Positions 31,814-42,338 of a DNA stretch of 64,000 nt are shown piece after piece (within the stretch, counting starts at the first letter, position 1; each line of letters opens with the position of its first letter). A model generated the notes under the pieces. The model was not told the DNA's origin and made no database searches. It saw only the letters and a program-made list of their open reading frames with translations. The stretch is from the NCBI RefSeq assembly GCF_002754475.1, contig NZ_PEFL01000001.1, positions 3,038,001-3,102,000 of the forward strand. The letters run 5' to 3'. The position numbers were made by a program, and so were the translations under genes. Source of the stretch: Comamonas sp. 26. Its GTDB lineage: Bacteria > Pseudomonadota > Gammaproteobacteria > Burkholderiales > Burkholderiaceae_C.

Positions 31814-33076
31814 TCAAGCCTTTTTGGCGGCTTCGCGGTAAACCAGCAACGGCTCTTTACCGTCCTCAATCGTGGCCTCTTCCACCACGACTTTTTCCAC
31901 ATTCTCTGCTGTTGGGAGCTCGAACATGGTGCTGATCAGCGACTGTTCCACGATGGAGCGTAGGCCACGAGCACCGGTCTTGCGAGCCAGTGCCTTACGG
32001 GCAATTGCCTTAAGCGCTGCAGGACGGATTTCCAACTCCACGCCCTCCATGGCCAGCAGCTTGCTGTACTGTTTGACCAGAGCGTTCTTGGGCTCGGTCA
32101 GAATCTGTACCAGCGCCTCTTCGCTCAGCTCGGACAGTGCAGTTACCACAGGCATACGGCCAACCAGCTCGGGGATGATGCCAAACTTGATCAGATCTTC
32201 AGGCTCAATCTCCTGGAAAATGTCAGAGATAGAACGCTGCTTCTTGCTCTTGACGGCAGCGCCAAAGCCAATGCCAGAAGCTTCGGTACGGTTCTCAATG
32301 ACCTTTTCCAGCCCTGCAAACGCGCCGCTGCAGATGAACAGGATGTTGGTCGTATCGATCTGCAGGAAGTCCTGATTGGGGTGCTTGCGACCGCCCTGAG
32401 GAGGGATGCTGGCCATCGTGCCTTCAATCAGCTTGAGCAACGCCTGCTGCACGCCTTCACCCGAAACATCACGCGTGATGCTGGGGTTATCAGACTTGCG
32501 AGAAATCTTGTCGATTTCGTCGATGTAGACAATGCCGCGCTGGGCACGCTCAACGTCATACTCGCAGCTTTGCAGCAGCTTCTGGATGATGTTTTCGACG
32601 TCCTCACCCACATAACCGGCTTCGGTCAGCGTGGTGGCATCGGCCATTACAAACGGCACATTGAGCTGACGCGCCAGCGTCTGAGCCAGCAGCGTCTTGC
32701 CAGAACCCGTGGGGCCAATCAGCAAGATATTGCTCTTGGTCAGTTCCACGTCGTCCTTGCCAGCCTTGTCCTTGTGATTGAGGCGCTTGTAGTGGTTGTA
32801 TACCGCCACAGCCAGCGTGCGCTTGGCCTGCTCCTGCCCAATCACATAGTTATCAAGATTGTTCTTGATATCTGCAGGCGTAGGCAGATCTCCACGACCT
32901 TCCTTGGGGTCGACAGCAGGCTGTTCGTCACGAATGATCTCATTGCACAAGTCGATGCACTCATCGCAGATGAACACGGACGGGCCGGCAATCAGCTTCT
33001 TGACCTCATGCTGGCTTTTGCCGCAGAAGGTGCAATACAAATTCTTTTCGGTGGAAGAGCCTTTTTTATCGGCCAT
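31814..33076 (-). CDS. clpX: ClpX, ATPase subunit of ClpXP
   Basis: 420 residues. The N-terminal zinc finger uses Cys15, Cys18, Cys37 and Cys40; Walker A GPTGSGKT is at 121-128, Walker B VYIDEID in the middle, and an IGF loop (ASGIGFGA) for ClpP docking near 267. It unfolds tagged proteins and feeds them to ClpP, encoded 176 bases upstream on the same strand. It looks intact. Confidence 0.98.
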   Translation of the reverse strand: MADKKGSSTEKNLYCTFCGKSQHEVKKLIAGPSVFICDECIDLCNEIIRDEQPAVDPKEGRGDLPTPADIKNNLDNYVIGQEQAKRTLAVAVYNHYKRLNHKDKAGKDDVELTKSNILLIGPTGSGKTLLAQTLARQLNVPFVMADATTLTEAGYVGEDVENIIQKLLQSCEYDVERAQRGIVYIDEIDKISRKSDNPSITRDVSGEGVQQALLKLIEGTMASIPPQGGRKHPNQDFLQIDTTNILFICSGAFAGLEKVIENRTEASGIGFGAAVKSKKQRSISDIFQEIEPEDLIKFGIIPELVGRMPVVTALSELSEEALVQILTEPKNALVKQYSKLLAMEGVELEIRPAALKAIARKALARKTGARGLRSIVEQSLISTMFELPTAENVEKVVVEEATIEDGKEPLLVYREAAKKA

Positions 33077-33252
33077 GGGGGCTATGCCTCGTTACGAAAA
33101 AACGAAAATTAATGATAACCAAAGACAAGGCGGCGTATGCCATCAGGGGCAAACGCCGCCGAGCAAGCTCTGAAAGCCTTTGAACAGCAATCAGATTTTT
33201 GATTGAAGCTGCCTTGTAGCCCAGTCAGGGACTGGGCTTGGCGCTAGCAATT

Positions 33253-33861
33253 TCAAGAACGCTTGCTGATCACCTGATCAACCAGACCATATTCCTTAGC
33301 CTCTTCGGCAGAAAGGTAATAGTCGCGTTCTGTGTCGCGCTGGATGCGCTCCAGCGGCTGACCGGTCTGCTCAGCCAGAATCTTGTTCAGGCGTTCGCGC
33401 GTCTTGAGGATTTCGCGGGCATGAATTTCAATTTCAGTGGCCTGACCACGCGCACCACCCAGAGGCTGGTGAATCATGACCTGAGCATTGGGCAATGCAT
33501 AACGCTTGCCCTTGGCTCCGGCGGACAACAGGAACGCGCCCATACTGGCAGCCATACCTGTGCACAGAGTGGACACATCAGGCTTGATGAAATTCATGGT
33601 GTCAAAAATCGCCATGCCTGCCGACACGCTGCCACCAGGGGAGTTGATGTAGAAAGAAATATCCTTATCAGGATTTTCGCTTTCCAGAAACAGCAACTGA
33701 GCAACCACCAGATTGGCGGTTTGGTCATTGACCTCACCGACCAGGAAAATCACGCGCTCTTTGAGCAGACGCGAATAGATGTCGTAAGAGCGCTCACCGC
33801 GACCCGACTGTTCAACGACCATGGGAACCATGCCCAAACCCAGTGTATCCAATGCGCTCAT
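33253..33861 (-). CDS. clpP: ClpP, proteolytic subunit
   Basis: 202 residues with the catalytic triad Ser106 (GMAASMGA), His131 (MIHQPLGG) and Asp180 (RDTERDYY). The short N-terminal propeptide region is followed by [23 protein letters not shown], the family opening. The tetradecamer works with ClpX. It lies between tig and clpX. Confidence 0.98.
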   Translation of the reverse strand: MSALDTLGLGMVPMVVEQSGRGERSYDIYSRLLKERVIFLVGEVNDQTANLVVAQLLFLESENPDKDISFYINSPGGSVSAGMAIFDTMNFIKPDVSTLCTGMAASMGAFLLSAGAKGKRYALPNAQVMIHQPLGGARGQATEIEIHAREILKTRERLNKILAEQTGQPLERIQRDTERDYYLSAEEAKEYGLVDQVISKRS

Positions 33862-33902
33862 GTTTTCTCCAGTGCTATGCGCCTACTGTAGCCGCATTCT
33901 GA

Positions 33903-33940
33903 AATGAAAATGGGGCCTGCGCGCAAAAGCACAAGCCCCG
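33903..33940 (-). terminator. Hairpin after the trigger factor gene
   Basis: Minus strand: GGGGCTTGTGC with a partner GCGCAGGCCCC around a short loop, then ATTTTCATTTC. It lies about 60 bases past the tig stop and 42 bases before clpP, so part of the clpP mRNA may come from its own promoter. Confidence 0.6.
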
Positions 33941-33996
33941 CTTTTCAACTTATCAGTACCTGCCTAGGGCAAGTACCGACAATAGATCAACAGCGA

Positions 33997-35307
33997 TTAA
34001 GCCTGACCCATCAGTTCGTCGAAGGACACAGCCTTGTCCGTCACCTTGGCCTTGGCCAGCACGAACTCGGTCACGTTGTTTTCGATCACAACAGCTTCCA
34101 CTTCGGCCAGACGGTTACGGTCGCCGAAGTACCAGCGAACCACGTCTTCAGGCTTTTCGTAGCTGGAAGCCAGCTCTTCCACGTGAGCCTTGATTTGCTC
34201 AGTCGTAGCGTGCAGTTCATTGGTCTTGACCAGCTCGGCCACCACCAGACCCAGACGCACGCGACGCTCTGCCTGGGGCAGGAAGATGTCTTCAGGGATT
34301 TCAGCCTTGGCTGCGTCCTTGATACCGCGTTGTTCCAGTTCAGCGCGAGCGCCTTCCAGCAGACGACCCACTTCAGCTTGCACGGAAGCCTTAGGCAGGT
34401 CCAACTCAGCCACGGACACCAGAGCGTCCATTACGGCTTGCTTGTTGCGGCCTTGAACGCGGAACTTCACTTCGCGCTCCAGGTTCTTCTTGATGTCTTC
34501 GCGCAGGGCTTCAACTGAACCGCCGTCCACGCCCAGAGTCTTCACAAACTCGGCATTCACTTCGGGCAGGATAGCGGCTTCCACCTTCTTCACTGTCACC
34601 AGGAAGTCGGCAGTCTTGCCGGCCACGTCTTCACCATGGTAGTCAGCAGGGAAAGCCAGGGGGAAAGTCTTGGACTCGCCAGCCTTCATGCCGCGGGTTG
34701 CGTCTTCGAATTCCTTGAGCATCTGGCCTTCGCCAACCAGGAACTGGAAGTCTTCAGCCTTACCGCCGGAGAAAGTTTCGCCGTCGATCTTGCCTTCGAA
34801 GTCCACAGTCACGCGGTCGCCATCTACAGCAGCTTCAGTGGCTGCGCGCTCGACGAAAGTGCGACGCTGCTTGCGCAGGATGTCTACAGTCTTGTCGATA
34901 GCAGCGTCGTCCACATTGGTGGACAGCTTTTCCACTTCAGCAGCAGTCAGATCACCGATCTTGACTTCAGGCATCACTTCGAACACTGCTTCGAACAGGG
35001 CTTCGCCTTCAGCAGCGCCTTCCTTTTCAGTAATCTTGGGCTGACCAGCAACGCGCAAGTCGGCTTCAGTCACAGCAGCAGCGAAAGCCTCGCCCACCTT
35101 ATCGTTCAGCACTTCGTACTGAACAGCGTAACCATGGCGCTGAGCCACAACGCTCATAGGCACCTTACCAGGACGGAAACCGTCCATCTTCACAGTGCGC
35201 GCAACGTTCTTCAGACGTGCATCCACTTCGGACTGGATAGCAGACAGGGGCACGCTCAGCGTGATCTTGCGCTCGAGCTTTTCAAGAGTTTCAACGTTAA
35301 CGGCCAT
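33997..35307 (-). CDS. tig: Trigger factor, ribosome-associated chaperone
   Basis: 436 residues from the ATG at 35305-35307 ([14 protein letters not shown]); the open frame extends upstream without a plausible start. The N-terminal ribosome-binding part contains GFRPGKVP, the family signature, at about residues 43-50. A central FKBP-like peptidyl-prolyl isomerase domain ([20 protein letters not shown], about 160-180) and a helical C-terminal chaperone domain follow. It is the first gene of the tig-clpP-clpX-lon series. Confidence 0.97.
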   Translation of the reverse strand: MAVNVETLEKLERKITLSVPLSAIQSEVDARLKNVARTVKMDGFRPGKVPMSVVAQRHGYAVQYEVLNDKVGEAFAAAVTEADLRVAGQPKITEKEGAAEGEALFEAVFEVMPEVKIGDLTAAEVEKLSTNVDDAAIDKTVDILRKQRRTFVERAATEAAVDGDRVTVDFEGKIDGETFSGGKAEDFQFLVGEGQMLKEFEDATRGMKAGESKTFPLAFPADYHGEDVAGKTADFLVTVKKVEAAILPEVNAEFVKTLGVDGGSVEALREDIKKNLEREVKFRVQGRNKQAVMDALVSVAELDLPKASVQAEVGRLLEGARAELEQRGIKDAAKAEIPEDIFLPQAERRVRLGLVVAELVKTNELHATTEQIKAHVEELASSYEKPEDVVRWYFGDRNRLAEVEAVVIENNVTEFVLAKAKVTDKAVSFDELMGQA

Positions 35308-35584
35308 GATTTTTCCTAAGAGGGATGAGGACCGTGCAGATTGCTGTGCAACCTGCACCGTATTGCGCAAAGTCACAGTGCGCGCACATCTAGCGTCATG
35401 CGGCACCACAAATTTTCGAAGCCTGCTCCGGTAATGAGCCCCGCGTCTGGCACCGGGCATTTATTCAAATCAGAAACAGGCGAAGCCGACCATTATAACG
35501 AGCCGCTGCGCTGGCTCCGTCATCGGACATAAGGGGTTTGCCTGAAAAGCTGACACCGGCTTTGCAAAAAAGCCCTGTGCAGCA

Positions 35585-35620
35585 AAGAAAAAGCCCGCAC
35601 CTTGTTTGAGGTTGCGGGCT
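35585..35620 (-). terminator. Terminator of tRNA-Leu
   Basis: Minus strand: AGCCCGCAACCT pairs with AGGTGCGGGCT, followed by TTTTTCTTT. It lies about 26 bases after the tRNA-Leu 3' end. Confidence 0.88.
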
Positions 35621-35645
35621 CTTGGCAGCATGAGCTGCCAGTATC

Positions 35646-35732
35646 TGGTGCGCGGAGCCGGACTCGAACCGGCACGGTGTTGCCACCGTCAGGACCTAAA
35701 CCTGGTGCGTCTACCAATTTCGCCACCCGCGC
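35646..35732 (-). tRNA. tRNA-Leu (TAG)
   Basis: 87 bases including encoded CCA, with the long variable arm (TGACGGTGGCAACACCGT) of a class II tRNA. The anticodon loop TTTAGGT gives TAG. It sits between the RND pump gene and tig, the place where a leucine tRNA is common in related genomes. Confidence 0.95.
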
Positions 35733-35814
35733 GGTCAGTAATGCGCAAATTTACGCTTACTGAGGTCAAGACGCAGATTCTAGCCGCAAATTGGCAGCTT
35801 TCAGCACAAAGAGG

Positions 35815-38800
35815 TCAGGCCGTTTCCTTCTTGATACGAAACACTGCCGCATACATGGCGGGCAGCGCCAGCAATGTGAGCACGGTCGCCACAATCAAGC
35901 CGCCCATGATGGCTACCGCCATAGGGCCCCAGAACACGCTGCGTGACAGCGGAATCATGGCCAGCACAGCAGCAGCGGCAGTCAACACGATGGGGCGCAG
36001 ACGGTGAACCGCCGCTTCCACAATCGCATCCCACGCGGGCACGCCTTGCGCACGGCCGGTCTCAATCTGGTCGATCAAGATGACGGAGTTGCGCTGAATC
36101 ATGCCCATCAAGGCCACCACCCCCAGCAGCGCCACAAAGCCAAACGGGCGGTTCAGCAGCAGCAATGCCGCAGCCACTCCCGGCACACCCAGCGGGCCGG
36201 TGATAAACACCAGCAGCGAGCGGCTGACGCTGCGCAGCTGCAGCATGAGCAGCGTAAACGTCAGGAACAGCAGCACCGGAATGCCCGCCACGATGGCACC
36301 GGAGCCTTTGGAGCTCTCCTCCACCGCGCCGGCGACTTCGATGCGATAGCCAACATCACCGCCGGCATGCCAAGTCGCCTCCATCTTGCGCAGCTGCGGC
36401 AGCAATTCATTGGTGAGCGTCGCACCTTGCAGGCCTTCACGCACATCGCCCTGAACAGTGATAGCAAAGTTGCGCTTCTCGCGCCACATCACGCCGGGCT
36501 CCCAAACCATGGCAGGCTTGGCGATTTGCGTGAGCGGAATCGACTTGCCGCCGCTGGTGGTCACATAAACGCCAGCAATATCCGTGATGGCGTCACGATC
36601 CTGTTTGGGTGTGCGCATCACGATGTCGATGAGCTTATCGCCCTCGCGGAACTGTCCCACGGTGGTGCCGCTGAAGTTCATGCCGGTGGCTTCGGCAATC
36701 GACTGGCTGGTCACCCCCAGGGCACGCGCCTTGTCCTGATCGACCTGCAGACGAATAACCTTGACGGATTCGTTCCAGTTGTCATTCACGCCGCGCATAT
36801 CGGCGTTGTCCTGCATCAGCTTCTTGACGTTATCGGCATAAGTGCGCAGCTTGGCGGGGTCAGCCCCCATCACGCGGAACTGCACCGGATATTGCACAGG
36901 CGGCCCATTGGGCAACAACTTGGAGCGGGCCCGTACCTCGGGGAATTCCTCGGCCATCAGTGCCGGCAGCTTTTTGCGAATTTCTTCGCGCGCCTTCAAG
37001 TCCTTCGCCACCAGAATGAACTGAGAGACGTTGTTCTGCGGGAACACCTGATCCAGCGGCAAATAAAAGCGCGGCGCACCGGAGCCAATCCATTCGCTGA
37101 CAGAGTCCACCCCTTCCAGCTCCAGAAAGCGCTTTTCCACGCGCAACGTGACTTCCTTGTTGGCACTGAGTGCCGTACCTTCGGGGAACCAGATATCGAC
37201 CAGCACCTCAGGGCGACTGGAATCTGGGAAGAACTGCTGCTGCACCTTGCCCATGCCCACCAGCCCCAGCGCAAACACCAGCACCGTGGCCCCAATCGTC
37301 AGCCAGCGGTGCTGCACACACCAGTTCACCATGCGACGAAAGCGGTTGTAGAACGGCGTGTTGAATAGCTCGTGCTCACCGGCATTGGTGTTGATGCCAG
37401 CTTCTTCGGCAGACACCTCGCCAGATGCCACCTCAGGCGGCAGCTTGGCCGCATGTGGCGGCTTCTTGAGCAGCAGCAAACCCAGATAGGGTACGAAGTA
37501 GACCGATGCAAACCAGCTGAGCACCAGCGCGATCACCGTCACCGCGAAGATGGCAAAGGTGTATTCGCCCGTCATGGACTTGGCCATGCCAATGGGCAAA
37601 AAGCCCGCTGCCGTAATCAGCGTACCGGTCAGCATGGGCTTGGCCGTGATTTCATAGGCAAAAGTAGCGGCGCGGTACTTGTCGTAGCCCTCTTCCATCT
37701 TGCGCACCATCATCTCCACGGAAATGATGGCATCGTCCACCAGCAGGCCCAGCGCAATGATGAGCGAGCCCAGCGACACCTTGTGCAGCCCGATATCCCA
37801 GTACCACATGGCCAGAAAAGTGGCCGCCAGCACCAACGGAATGGTGATGCCCACCACCAGACCGGGGCGAGGGTCGATATACCAGCGCCTCCATAGCGGA
37901 TTCTGGCCCTGACGTTTGTGCAGGCCAAGGCTCAGAAAACTCACGGCCAGCACCACGACAACGGCCTCGACCAGCACCTGCAGGAACTCGCTGACCGAAT
38001 CCGCCACCGCCTTGGGCTGGTTCTGCATATTGTTCAGCGTAACGCCCACAGGCAAACTCTTGGCGATGCGATCTGTCGTCAGCGTCAGCGCTTTGCCCAG
38101 GGCAATGATGTCCCCGCCCTTGACCATGGAGACACCCAGCGCCACCGTAGGCTCGCCCTGAAAGCGCACCATCACATTGGCGGGATCGGCGTAGCCACGG
38201 CGCACCTCGGCAATATCGCCCAGCCTGAACTGGGCACCGCCCGGGCCGGCAATCGGCATTTCGCGAAGCTGATTCAGATCGTTGAACTGACCTTGCACGC
38301 GCAGCACGATGGTTTCAGCAGGCGTTTGCAGCATGCCAGCCGATGCCACGGCGTTTTGCTGGTTGAGCTGATCGAGCACCTGCTTCAGGTTCAGCCCCAT
38401 TTGCGTGGCGCGATGTGACAGCTCAACGTAGACCTTCTCGTCCTGCACGCCAAACTGCTCCACCTTGGCCACGTCGGGCACCTGCAGCAGTTGCAGGCGC
38501 ACATCGTCGGCCAGCGTCTTCAGTTCGGCGTAGCTGAAGCCCTTAGCCTGCAGCGCGTAGATCACGCCATAGACATCGCCAAAATCGTCGTTAAAAAACG
38601 GCCCCTGTACGCCCTGCGGCAAGGTGTAGCGCATATCGCCCACTTTTTTGCGCACCGTGTACCAGAGCTGCGGCACCTCTTTGGGCGGCGAGTAGTCCTT
38701 GACCTGGAAGATGACCTGCGACTCGCCGGGCTTGGAGTAGCTGCTGATCTTGTCGGCATAGGGCACCTCTTGCAGAGTGCGCTCTATCTTGTCCGTCACC

Positions 38801-39024
38801 TGCTGCGCCACCTGCTCCGCCGTGGCGCCAGGCCAGTAGGTACGAATGACCATGGCGCGGAAGGTAAACGGCGGATCTTCATCCTGCCCCAGCAGGAAAA
38901 AGGCCGCAAAGCCCAGCACCATCAGCACAACGATGAAGTAGCGCGTCAGCGCCACATGATCGAGTGCCCAGCGGGAAAGATTGAAGTGCGAACCGCCTGT
39001 CTTATGCTTGTCTCCGCCGCTCAT
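35815..39024 (-). CDS. RND efflux pump, inner-membrane transporter subunit
   Basis: 1069 residues, standard for an AcrB-family pump. Topology: a first transmembrane helix near 28-46, a large periplasmic domain, helices 2-6 near 355-560, a second periplasmic domain, and helices 8-12 at the C-terminus. The proton-relay Asp pair is seen in GLLVDDAII. It exports drugs or toxic compounds with the adaptor encoded upstream (4-base overlap). No outer-membrane channel or regulator gene lies nearby, so it probably uses a TolC-type protein encoded elsewhere. It resembles the simpler heavy drug exporters without close identity to a named pump. Confidence 0.92.
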   Translation of the reverse strand: MSGGDKHKTGGSHFNLSRWALDHVALTRYFIVVLMVLGFAAFFLLGQDEDPPFTFRAMVIRTYWPGATAEQVAQQVTDKIERTLQEVPYADKISSYSKPGESQVIFQVKDYSPPKEVPQLWYTVRKKVGDMRYTLPQGVQGPFFNDDFGDVYGVIYALQAKGFSYAELKTLADDVRLQLLQVPDVAKVEQFGVQDEKVYVELSHRATQMGLNLKQVLDQLNQQNAVASAGMLQTPAETIVLRVQGQFNDLNQLREMPIAGPGGAQFRLGDIAEVRRGYADPANVMVRFQGEPTVALGVSMVKGGDIIALGKALTLTTDRIAKSLPVGVTLNNMQNQPKAVADSVSEFLQVLVEAVVVVLAVSFLSLGLHKRQGQNPLWRRWYIDPRPGLVVGITIPLVLAATFLAMWYWDIGLHKVSLGSLIIALGLLVDDAIISVEMMVRKMEEGYDKYRAATFAYEITAKPMLTGTLITAAGFLPIGMAKSMTGEYTFAIFAVTVIALVLSWFASVYFVPYLGLLLLKKPPHAAKLPPEVASGEVSAEEAGINTNAGEHELFNTPFYNRFRRMVNWCVQHRWLTIGATVLVFALGLVGMGKVQQQFFPDSSRPEVLVDIWFPEGTALSANKEVTLRVEKRFLELEGVDSVSEWIGSGAPRFYLPLDQVFPQNNVSQFILVAKDLKAREEIRKKLPALMAEEFPEVRARSKLLPNGPPVQYPVQFRVMGADPAKLRTYADNVKKLMQDNADMRGVNDNWNESVKVIRLQVDQDKARALGVTSQSIAEATGMNFSGTTVGQFREGDKLIDIVMRTPKQDRDAITDIAGVYVTTSGGKSIPLTQIAKPAMVWEPGVMWREKRNFAITVQGDVREGLQGATLTNELLPQLRKMEATWHAGGDVGYRIEVAGAVEESSKGSGAIVAGIPVLLFLTFTLLMLQLRSVSRSLLVFITGPLGVPGVAAALLLLNRPFGFVALLGVVALMGMIQRNSVILIDQIETGRAQGVPAWDAIVEAAVHRLRPIVLTAAAAVLAMIPLSRSVFWGPMAVAIMGGLIVATVLTLLALPAMYAAVFRIKKETA

Positions 39025-40292
39025 TTGCCAGCCCCCACGGCTGCTGCTGGCTGTGCCTTCGCTTCTGTTTCAGGAGCTGCTTGCGCTTCACCTGCCTGCG
39101 CTTGAGGCTGATTTGGCTGTAAATTTTGAGCCGGCTTGGCATATTTATCGCGGTACACAGTGACCTTTTGCCCCGGTGTCAGCACATGCACACCCGTGGC
39201 CACCACCTGCATACCCGGCTGCAGACCAGAGGCAATCACCGCCTCGTTGCCATCCGCTGCACCGACTTGCACCGGCTGCAGCTTGACGGAGCCACTGGCC
39301 GCGTCATACAGCCACACCGCCGTGCCCTGGCCCTTGTCACCTTCCTGGCGCAAAGCCGTGGTCGGCAGCTTGATGACCTGCGCGCCCACCGCCTGCTTGC
39401 CCGCACCCATGCCTTCGGGGATGACCTGCACCGTTGAGCCCAGCGCGGGCAAATCGGCACCCTGCAAGGCTGCCTTGACCAGATAGGTGCGCGTTGCCGC
39501 ATCAGCACTGGCAGCCACCTCGCGCACCTGTGCATCAATCAGGCGAGATTCATCAGACCAGGGGCGTACCTTGACGGCCTGCCCGGGCTTGATGGCGCTG
39601 CGGCGATCTTCTGGCACGTTAAACACCGCATCCCGCGCGCCATCGAGTGCAATGCGCACCACGGGTGAGCCTGCGCTTACGACCTGTCCGGGCTCGGCAT
39701 CCACGCTGGTCACTACGCCATCGGCATCGGCCAGCAACTGGGTGTAATTTTCCTGATTGGACTGGCTGGACAGCTGTGCCTTGGCCTGGTCCAGCGATGC
39801 CTGAGCGGCCTTCAAATTGGCCTCATAGCGCTCCATCTCGGCGGCGCTGATGAAGTTCTGCGCCCGCAGCGTGCGAAAGCGCCTGGCATTGGCATCGGCC
39901 AAGTCACGCTGTGTGGTCGCAGATGACAGCTGGGCACGCGCGGCATCGGCGCTGAGCTGGTAGTCACGCGCATCGAGTCGCGCCAGCACCTGACCCGCCT
40001 TGACATGCTGGCCCAGCTCCACCTCGCGCTTGGTGATCTTGCCTGCGACGCGAAAGCCCAAACGAGACTCCACCTTGGCACGCACATCGCCCGAATATTC
40101 TTGAGCCGCTTCGATCGCGCCCTCGCCCACCGTCACCAGTTTGACCGCACGAACCGGCTCAGGCAGAGGCTCTTTCTTGGAGCATGCCGACAACATGGCC
40201 GCAGCCGCCACGATAGACAGGGCCAGCAAAGGAGCAGCATGCCTGCGCGATGAAACCGACACTGCAAAACGACGAAAGGGCGATACAGCCAT
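39021..40292 (-). CDS. RND efflux periplasmic adaptor (membrane fusion) lipoprotein
   Basis: 423 residues. A long signal peptide ends in the lipobox LSAC (Cys about residue 37). The order is barrel-sandwich hybrid (AKVESRLGFRVAGKITKREVELGQHVKAGQ), an alpha-helical hairpin (about 110-190), the second lipoyl half (ADADGVVTSVDAEPGQVV), and beta-barrel and membrane-proximal domains. The C-terminus is an Ala/Gln/Pro-rich tail. It connects the RND transporter to an outer-membrane channel. It starts divergently from hpnC; the gap of about 150 bases likely holds both promoters. Confidence 0.92.
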   Translation of the reverse strand: MAVSPFRRFAVSVSSRRHAAPLLALSIVAAAAMLSACSKKEPLPEPVRAVKLVTVGEGAIEAAQEYSGDVRAKVESRLGFRVAGKITKREVELGQHVKAGQVLARLDARDYQLSADAARAQLSSATTQRDLADANARRFRTLRAQNFISAAEMERYEANLKAAQASLDQAKAQLSSQSNQENYTQLLADADGVVTSVDAEPGQVVSAGSPVVRIALDGARDAVFNVPEDRRSAIKPGQAVKVRPWSDESRLIDAQVREVAASADAATRTYLVKAALQGADLPALGSTVQVIPEGMGAGKQAVGAQVIKLPTTALRQEGDKGQGTAVWLYDAASGSVKLQPVQVGAADGNEAVIASGLQPGMQVVATGVHVLTPGQKVTVYRDKYAKPAQNLQPNQPQAQAGEAQAAPETEAKAQPAAAVGAGK

Positions 40293-40444
40293 GGTGTCCT
40301 GGGCTTAAAAAAGAAGAAAAGCGCAGCTACCGGGAAGGCCGCTGCACCAAAGTCAGCGCTGATTGTGCACGCTCGTACGCTTTTACGCCGTCTTTTTATC
40401 GGCCAGCGACAAGCCTTGGCGCAGCTCAGTCCACAATACGGGCC

Positions 40445-41341
40445 GTGAACCATACGCCCCCCGCAAGCCCCGCGCCCCATGAGCCGGGCAGCATCACGCA
40501 CTACGAAAATTTCCCCGTCGCATCGTGGCTGTGCCCACCCCAGTTGCGCCCGCCGATTGCGGCCATCTACCACTTTGCGCGCACCGCCGACGATCTGGCT
40601 GACGAGGGTGACTTCAGCACCGAGCAGCGCCTGCTCACGCTGCAGCAATACGCGACCGATCTGCAGCACATAGGCACGGCTGGTGAAGCCAGCATGCTGG
40701 CCCGCACCGCCTGGCCCCAGGTTTTTGGCCCGCTGGCCGCACAGGTGCAGGTGCACCAGTTGCCCAAGCAATTGCTGGCCGACCTGCTCAGCGCCTTTGA
40801 TCAAGATGTGCGCATGACGGGCGCGCAGACTCGCTACACCGACATGGCCCAGTTGCTTGACTACTGCCGGCGCTCGGCCAACCCCATAGGGCGGCTGCTG
40901 CTGCATCTGTATGGCGTGGGCCATGCCAAGGCACTGATTCAAAGCGACGCCATTTGCACAGCGCTGCAGCTCATCAACTTCTGGCAGGACTTGAGTCAGG
41001 ACTTGCCGCGCCAGCGCCATTACTTGCCAGATGCCGATCTGGCCCGCCATGGACTTGCGCGAAGCGCTATCAAACCCGAAGCGCAAGCGCTGACGCCCGC
41101 GCTGCAGACGCTGCTGGATGAACTCAACCGCCAGGCTCGCAGCCTGATGAACCATGGCGCACCGCTGGTCCATCAGTTGCCCGGCCGTGCAGGCTGGGAA
41201 CTGCGTCTGGTGGTGCAAGGCGGGCTGCGCATTCTGAACAAGCTGGACGCCATGCAGGGCCGCAACCTCTACCAGCGCATCAAGCTGGGCAAAAAAGATG
41301 TGCCTGCCATGCTCTGGCAAGCCCTCATCATGTCCACCTGA
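40445..41341 (+). CDS. hpnC: HpnC, hydroxysqualene synthase
   Basis: 298 residues from a GTG at 40445; an earlier in-frame ATG at 40250 would overlap the efflux adaptor gene and add an atypical, polar extension. Squalene/phytoene synthase fold with the first Asp-rich motif in ARTADDLADEGD and the second in FWQDLSQDL. In the HpnCDE route it converts presqualene diphosphate to hydroxysqualene. It lies upstream of hpnD with a palindromic repeat between them. The start choice is tentative. Confidence 0.87.
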   Translation: MNHTPPASPAPHEPGSITHYENFPVASWLCPPQLRPPIAAIYHFARTADDLADEGDFSTEQRLLTLQQYATDLQHIGTAGEASMLARTAWPQVFGPLAAQVQVHQLPKQLLADLLSAFDQDVRMTGAQTRYTDMAQLLDYCRRSANPIGRLLLHLYGVGHAKALIQSDAICTALQLINFWQDLSQDLPRQRHYLPDADLARHGLARSAIKPEAQALTPALQTLLDELNRQARSLMNHGAPLVHQLPGRAGWELRLVVQGGLRILNKLDAMQGRNLYQRIKLGKKDVPAMLWQALIMST

Positions 41342-41345
41342 ATTC

Positions 41346-41398
41346 AAGTAAAAATAGCTTCCAGCCCTTTATAGATAGGCGCTAGCAGCTATTAAATT
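41346..41398. repeat. Palindromic intergenic repeat, copy 1
   Basis: Core AATAGCTTCCAGCCC ... GGCGCTAGCAGCTATT, an interrupted inverted repeat between hpnC and hpnD. It belongs to the family seen at 57862-57908, 59027-59074 and 62366-62414. Confidence 0.7.
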
Positions 41399-41490
41399 AA
41401 AAGTACGAGCGGCAGTTTTGACTATGCGCAAGCAGCGCATTGCACTCTTGCGCCCGCCAGACACCCTTGCCATGTGACAATGCTCCCCCT

Positions 41491-42330
41491 ATGAATCCGG
41501 ATCAGTACGTCCAAGACAAAGCAGCGTCCTCGGGCAGCAGCTTTTACTACGCCTTCCTCTTTTTGCCCAAGGAGCGTCGCGCCGCTATCACGGCTTTTTA
41601 TGCCTTCTGCCGCGAAGTGGATGACGTAGTCGATGAGGTCACCGACCCCGGCGTCGCCGCCACCAAGCTCGCATGGTGGAAGAGTGAAGTGCACAAAGGC
41701 TTTAGCGGTCAGTCCAATCATCCCGTGATGCTGGCGCTGATGCCCCACGCCAAGACCTATGGCATTGAAGAACGCCATCTGCAAGGCGTGATCGAAGGCT
41801 GCCAGATGGATCTGGACCAGACCCGCTATCTGGACTATGCCGGTCTGCAGCGCTACTGCCATCTGGTGGCAGGCGTGGTCGGCGAAGTCGCAGCGCGCAT
41901 CTTTGGCCAGACCGACGAGCGCACCACCGAATACGCCCACACGCTGGGTCAGGCGCTGCAGCTCACCAACATCATTCGTGATGTGGGCGAAGACGCCATG
42001 CGCGGCCGCATCTACCTGCCCATCAGCGAGCTGCAGCAGTTCGACGTGAAGGCGCACGAGATTACCAAGCGCGAGTATTCAGACCGCTTTACCGCGCTGA
42101 TGCGCTTTCAGGCCGAGCGCGCCCATGGCCTGTATGACAAGGCTTTCTCGCTACTGCCCGACGCTGACCGCCGCGCCCAAAAGCCCGGCCTGATGATGGC
42201 CAGCATCTATCGCACCCTGCTGCGCGAGATTGAGTCCGAGAACTTTCAGGTACTGCACCAGCGCATCAGCCTCACGCCACTGCGCAAGCTCTGGCTGGTC
42301 TGGAAGATGCAGGCGCTGGGCCGCATGTAA
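41491..42330 (+). CDS. hpnD: HpnD, presqualene diphosphate synthase
   Basis: 279 residues from ATG 41491 (MNPDQYVQDKAA); an earlier in-frame ATG has an unconvincing extension. Motifs: FCREVDDVVDEV (first Asp-rich), YCHLVAGVVGEVAARIFG, and RDVGEDAMRGRIYLP (second Asp-rich), all standard for squalene/phytoene synthases. It condenses two farnesyl diphosphates to presqualene diphosphate. It is followed after 8 bases by hpnE. Confidence 0.92.
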   Translation: MNPDQYVQDKAASSGSSFYYAFLFLPKERRAAITAFYAFCREVDDVVDEVTDPGVAATKLAWWKSEVHKGFSGQSNHPVMLALMPHAKTYGIEERHLQGVIEGCQMDLDQTRYLDYAGLQRYCHLVAGVVGEVAARIFGQTDERTTEYAHTLGQALQLTNIIRDVGEDAMRGRIYLPISELQQFDVKAHEITKREYSDRFTALMRFQAERAHGLYDKAFSLLPDADRRAQKPGLMMASIYRTLLREIESENFQVLHQRISLTPLRKLWLVWKMQALGRM

Positions 42331-42338
42331 TCGCAGCC